Positions 59,501 to 64,000 of a DNA stretch of 64,000 nt are shown piece after piece (within the stretch, counting starts at the first letter, position 1; each line of letters opens with the position of its first letter). Both the position numbers and the translations under genes were made by a program. Source of the DNA: Paramecium octaurelia. Taxonomy: Eukaryota > Ciliophora > Oligohymenophorea > Peniculida > Parameciidae. The DNA is taken from contig CAJJDP010000037.1 in the NCBI GenBank assembly GCA_905182995.1, positions 5,369-69,368 of the forward strand, in the 5' to 3' direction. The notes under the pieces are model-generated. The model made no database searches, was not told the DNA's origin, and worked only from the letters and a program-made list of their open reading frames with translations.

Positions 59501-62500
59501 GATTGTGGATTAGAAACAAGCCTTACTTAAAGTCAAGAAGGAGTAATTAGATGCAGTCAATGCTAAAATCAAAAGGTTGCAAGAGGAATTCGATGAAAAA
59601 GTCAAACTTAAGGAAGATCTATCTAAAAAGATCTAAGAATGTGAAATTAAATTGGTCAGAGCCCAAAAGTTGACTAGTGGATTATCTGATGAAAAAACTA
59701 GATGGACAGCTGATGTTGATAAACTCTAATTATAGGAACCTCTTATACCTGGTAATTCCTTGTTGTCTGCAGCTATGCTTGCTTATGCGGGGCCATTTGT
59801 CTCAAGTTATAGACAAGGGTTAGAGAATAAGTGGAGAAAGAACCTAATCGAATTGGCTATCAAACATACTGAACATATCTCTATGGTTCAATTTTTGGGA
59901 GTACCTGTTAAAATATAATCTTGGAATATTGCAGGATTGCCTAAGGATGATACCTCTATTGAAAATGGTATCATCATTGATAAGAGCAGAAGATATCCGT
60001 TGATGATTGATCCTTAAAATCAGGCCAATAAGTTCATTAAGAATATGGGTAAGGAACATGCTGAGGGTATTGAAGTGTTGAAGGTGAATGACCCTAATCT
60101 TATGAGAACTCTTGAATTGGCTGTCCAATTTGGTAAATAGGTGCTGATTGAAAATGTGGGAAAGGACTTGGATCCTTCTTTCGATCCCATTCTCTTGTAG
60201 CAAATTGTTAAAAGTGGATCATCTCTTACTATTACCTTGGGGGAGAAGACATTGTCGTTTAATGACAAGTTTAAATTCTTCCTGACCACTACCATACCTA
60301 ATCCTCATTATCCACCTGAGACCTTTGTCAAGGTTACAATTATCAACTTTGCTATTACTCCAAGTGGGTTGGAAGATCAGATGTTAGCATTGATCGTGGC
60401 ACTCGAAAATCCTTAATTAGAAGCTAACAAAGTGTAAATTGTGAGGAAGAATGCTGAGGACAAGAAACAATTATTATTAATAGAAGATGACATTCTCAAA
60501 TCCCTTTCAGAAGGTGCCAACGACATCAATGAAGTATTGATGGATGAGACTCTAATCAATAAATTGTAAAACAGTAAGAAATTCGCAGCAGAAATCAATT
60601 AGAGAGTGGCTGATTCCAAGATTACCGAAGAATAAATCGATCAAGCAAGAGAGGGTTACAGACCAGTTGCATTCAGAGCATCGTAATTGTTCTTTTGCAT
60701 AGTGGATTTGTCAGGAATCGACCCAATGTATCAATACTCATTACAATGGTTTATGAACTTATTCTCCATGGGAGTTGAGAATGCTCCAGCAGCCAAAGAA
60801 CATGAAGTTAGATTGACAAATCTGAATGACTATTTCACTTTCAGTTTGTATGAGAATGTGTGCAGATCCCTCTTTGAGAAACATAAGTTGCTCTTCTCTT
60901 TGATGTTAACCATCAAGATTCTATAAGGATATAAGTAATTGAATGAAGAGGAGTGGAGATACCTGTTGACAGGACCTATGGGTGATATCAAAATCAAGTA
61001 GAATCCAACCAAATGGATAGCTGAAAACACATGGCCAGACATGTACAGACAGATTTATGGAATGTCCTCATTACCAGCCTTTAAGGGATTCGAAGAGTTT
61101 TGGATAACCAACACTGAATTATTTAAACCACATTATGATTCAACTGAACCCCATGTGATGGATCTACCTGGAGAGTGGAATTCCAAATTAGACGAGTTCC
61201 AAAAACTGATCTTCATTAAGTCTTTCCGTCCCGATAAGGTAATTCCATGTGTGTAGAATTTCATATCCCACAAAATTGGAAAGCAATTCATTGTCCCTCC
61301 TCTATTCGATTTAGCCAAATGCTACAAGGACTCCACAATGTAGACTCCTTTGATCTTTGTGTTGTCTCCTGGATCAGATCCTGTGGCAGATTTCTTGAAG
61401 TTTGCAGAAGAGAAGGAAATGCTTAAACGATATGAATAGATTTCTTTGGGATAAGGTTAAGGTCCCAAAGCTGAAAAGATGATCAGAGCAGCCAGACAAA
61501 AAGGAGGGTGGGTTCTCTTATAGAATTGTCACTTGGCAGCATCTTGGATGAGTGAACTGGAACGTATTTGCGAAGACATCGATGAGAGTGCAAGCAAAGA
61601 CTATAGATTATGGTTAACCAGTATGCCAACTAATTCTTTCCCAATTTCAGTCTTATAGAACGGAGTCAAGATGACATTGGAACCACCTTCAGGATTGAGA
61701 TCTAATTTGTTGAGATCGTATGCTAGATTAGATGACAATGAATTGTAAAGTGGATGCAAGAAACCTGAAATATTCAAGAAATTGATATTCGGATTCTGTT
61801 TCTTCCATGCTATCATTCAAGATAGACGTAAATTTGGTCCCATTGGTTGGAACATTGCCTACGAGTTTACTAATGAAGACTTGAATGTGTGCAAGAGACA
61901 ATTGGTTATGTTGTTGGACGAATACGAAGAAGTCCCCTACAAAGTCTTAAACTATTTGGGTAGCGAAATCAATTATGGAGGCAGAGTGACAGATGACAAA
62001 GATGTTCGATTGATCAAAACCATTTTGAGAACCTACATTAAGAAAGAGGCATTACTTGATAACTTCTCCTTCTCCAAAAGTGGCACTTACTTTTCACCTC
62101 CTTCTGGATTGTAGGCCGATTACATGAACTACATTGAGAGTCTCCCTCTAAATCCTGCTCCAGAAGTCTTCGGATTACATGAGAATGCGGATATCACCAA
62201 TGCCCAAAATCAAACCATCATGCTTCTTGAAACCATTCTCTCAGTTCAACCAAGAACTAGTTCATCTGCAGGAAAAACCAGAGAAGAATAGATTGAGGAT
62301 CTGGCTAACTTCGTCCAAGGAAAGACACCTCCAGTTTTTGATTATGATGCCATTTTCATCAAATATCCTACTGATTATCAGGAGAGTATGAATACTGTGT
62401 TGGTTTAAGAAGTCTTGAGATATAATCGACTATTGGAAGTCATGATTGAGTCATTGGTTAATGTGAAAAAGGCATTGAAAGGACTGGTTGTGATGTCTGA

Positions 62501-63157
62501 AGACTTGGAGAAACTATCTAATTCTCTCTACGATAACCAAGTGCCTAAGATGTGGGCAGAAAAGGGATTCCTGTCATTGAAACCATTGGCTTCATGGACC
62601 TAAGACCTGAATGACAGAGTAGCCTTCCTACAGAGATGGATTGACGGAGGCACACCAGCAACATTCTGGTTCTCAGGATTCTTCTTCCCACAAGCATTCA
62701 TAGCAGGCATCACCTAGAACTATGCTCGTAAACATGTAATTGCAGTTGATCTTGTTTCATTTGAATATTAAGTCAGAGACGATTTAGAAATCTCTAAAAT
62801 AGTGGACAAACCCAGTGATGGGTGTTATGTCTATGGTTGCTATTTAGAAGGATGCAAATGGGACTCACTAAAACATGTGTTATCTGAATCTACTCCCAAA
62901 GAATTATTTAGTGATTTACCAGCTGTCTAGTTGATCCCCAAGAAGAATAGAGTCATTCCCAAAACTGGAATCTATAATTGTCCTTTGTAATATTTAATTC
63001 TTATGGTTTTAGGTACAAAGTAGTATCAAGAGCAGGTACTCTCTCGACGACAGGACATTCAACAAACTTTGTTATGTGGTTAGAATTTGCTTCAGATCAA
63101 GAAGAAGACATTTGGATTAAGGCAGGAGTGGCAGCTTTCCTTGCCCTCAGATATTGA
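50566..63157 (+). CDS. Axonemal inner-arm dynein heavy chain, DNAH1 type, 4180 aa
   Basis: Two introns only (50782-50804, 62987-63012) leave 4181 codons. AAA+ P-loops: GPAGTGKT (about residue 1505), GPTGGGKT (1786), GPTGTGKT (2129), GVGGSGRQ (2483). The stalk coiled coils lie around residues 2720-3030 ([37 protein letters not shown]) flanking the microtubule-binding tip. The C-terminal [18 protein letters not shown] and [10 protein letters not shown] are typical of dyneins. The linker [20 protein letters not shown] and [10 protein letters not shown] are universal; [17 protein letters not shown] and tail features match DNAH1 (single-headed inner arm, beating waveform). The tail contains a long Lys/Glu repeat. 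Assignment to DNAH1 rather than DNAH3/7/12 is from recalled similarity. Confidence 0.93.
51790..51965 (+). repeat. Lys-Glu low-complexity insertion in the dynein tail
   Basis: Purine-only (GA)AGAAA-type repeats encode about 55 residues of alternating Lys and Glu (dipeptide KE, with KD and NK variants), residues about 401-458 of the dynein heavy chain, just before [18 protein letters not shown]. On the complementary strand the same DNA reads as a Ser-Phe repeat, which is not a gene. Confidence 0.9.
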
Positions 63158-63182
63158 TATCTAAATATAAAGTATATCAAAA

Positions 63183-63927
63183 TCATTTAAATAATTCCCT
63201 TATTTCACAATTCTTCTTGAAGAGCTCTATCATGGGAATCAGCAGCATGTTGGCATAGGTGGCTTCTATTTATTCCTCAGGCCCACAAATGAAGCATTTG
63301 CCCATGTAACCCTTCTTGCATGAACGACAATACGAATGAGCACATGGAATCACAGTTACTGGGTCCTTGAGTTCCTAATGACACAACTTACAAATGATAA
63401 AACCCTTGATGTCCAACTAATCCTTTATAATGATCAAATTACGCAAATGCTATCCAATTCCCTGAGAGCTTGCTATTGCAACTTCATTGGTTTGCTTTCC
63501 AGCACTCTCTTCTGCTCCAACTAATCATTCAGCTTCTTTAATTGCAACTGCAGATACCCGATGTGGTTATTTTGATCTTGCAATCTTAAATCTCAATTAC
63601 TTTGAACCTCTAATCAAATGTTTTGGTTTGAAAATGCACGCTGCTATCTTGTGATCTCAAGTGTCGGTTGTTTATTTTTAGGTCATCGATTTGAATGGTC
63701 ATTTAATTGATCTACAATTGCAAGACCTTGTTGGTTTCCTGCAATTTTTGAACCTACTCCTATAAAGCTTCATTCAATTGTTGTAACTCCTTGTTCACCT
63801 CTTGAAGGGATGCATTGGCGAGTTTCAATTCCTCAACAACGAATTATCGGTCGAAATTCGTGGGGGATTTGTTTTGATGCAAACTTCTACGGAAGGGCAC
63901 TTATGCAGTTTTACGACGAGGCATCAT
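63183..63927 (-). CDS. Coiled-coil RING-finger protein, 231 aa
   Basis: Introns 63585-63607 (23 nt) and 63417-63442 (26 nt) leave 232 codons from ATG 63925-63927 (MMPRRKTAQVPFRRSLHQNK; a second ATG follows). Residues about 30-130 are coiled coil (VEELKLANASLQEVNKELQQ, LQEQVQKLQETNKVLQLQIN). A C3HC4-type RING follows: CKLCHQELKDPVTVIPC, AHSYCRSCKKG, KCFICG. It ends ANMLLIPMIELFKKNCEIRE. This layout suggests an E3 ubiquitin ligase acting as a coiled-coil oligomer; the substrate is unknown. Its stop lies 25 bases from the dynein stop (tail to tail). Confidence 0.8.
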
Positions 63928-64000
63928 TGTGAATAAGGGTTTTGGTTCCACTTGGAGGGGCGACTGAGGATACTATTACTTTGATATGCCTTCATATCTC

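Noticed and set aside
59844-60295. Two long minus-strand frames
   Set aside because: They lie inside the dynein AAA5 region and are explained by its conserved coding sequence.

Overview
The window is ciliate macronuclear DNA, almost certainly Paramecium (P. tetraurelia or a close relative). In every recognisable gene TAA and TAG read as Gln and only TGA stops. The DNA is very AT-rich, gene spacing is tens to hundreds of bases, and introns are tiny (mostly 19-35 nt, GT..AG). A trichocyst matrix protein gene is present. Exon models below were built by hand; for each, exon length after intron removal is a whole number of codons unless I say otherwise.

Left arm (1-9300): the 3' end of a WD40 gene, a small unknown gene, and a minus-strand gene fusing ankyrin repeats to an Rrp6/RNase D-type 3'-5' exonuclease. 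Two blocks (1515 bp and 1324 bp) occur twice in direct orientation, each pair flanking a single N (2809 and 7970). They look like unmerged contig overlaps, so the second gene copies are probably not real paralogues.

9300-15970: small unknown genes, a coiled-coil protein, methylmalonate-semialdehyde dehydrogenase, tRNA dimethyltransferase TRM1 and a short DHHC palmitoyltransferase. 15970-22000 is a gene-poor, decaying stretch: a broken coding-like region, one intact small minus-strand gene, another disrupted gene, and the relic of an RTEL1/RAD3-family helicase.

22100-40300: ordinary dense genes: CFAP96-like and CIMIP2/FAM166-like ciliary proteins, ribosomal protein uL18 (RPL5), an Sfi1-like repeat protein, a BAH-PHD-TFIIS-domain chromatin/transcription protein with an exceptionally long (104 nt) intron, a TBC1D19-type protein, a trichocyst matrix protein, a PDI-like thioredoxin protein, a CDPK whose kinase motifs are mutated (pseudokinase), a small CaaX-box protein and a putative mitochondrial protein.

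40661-63157 is dominated by two giants: a 3010-residue IP3 receptor/ryanodine receptor-type Ca2+ release channel and a 4180-residue axonemal inner-arm dynein heavy chain of the DNAH1 type. The window ends with a coiled-coil RING-finger gene. The cilia and Ca2+/secretion themes (dynein, CFAP96, CIMIP2, Ca2+ channel, CDPK, trichocyst protein) fit Paramecium biology, but the genes are not in operons. I saw no tRNA, rRNA, CRISPR or transposon.
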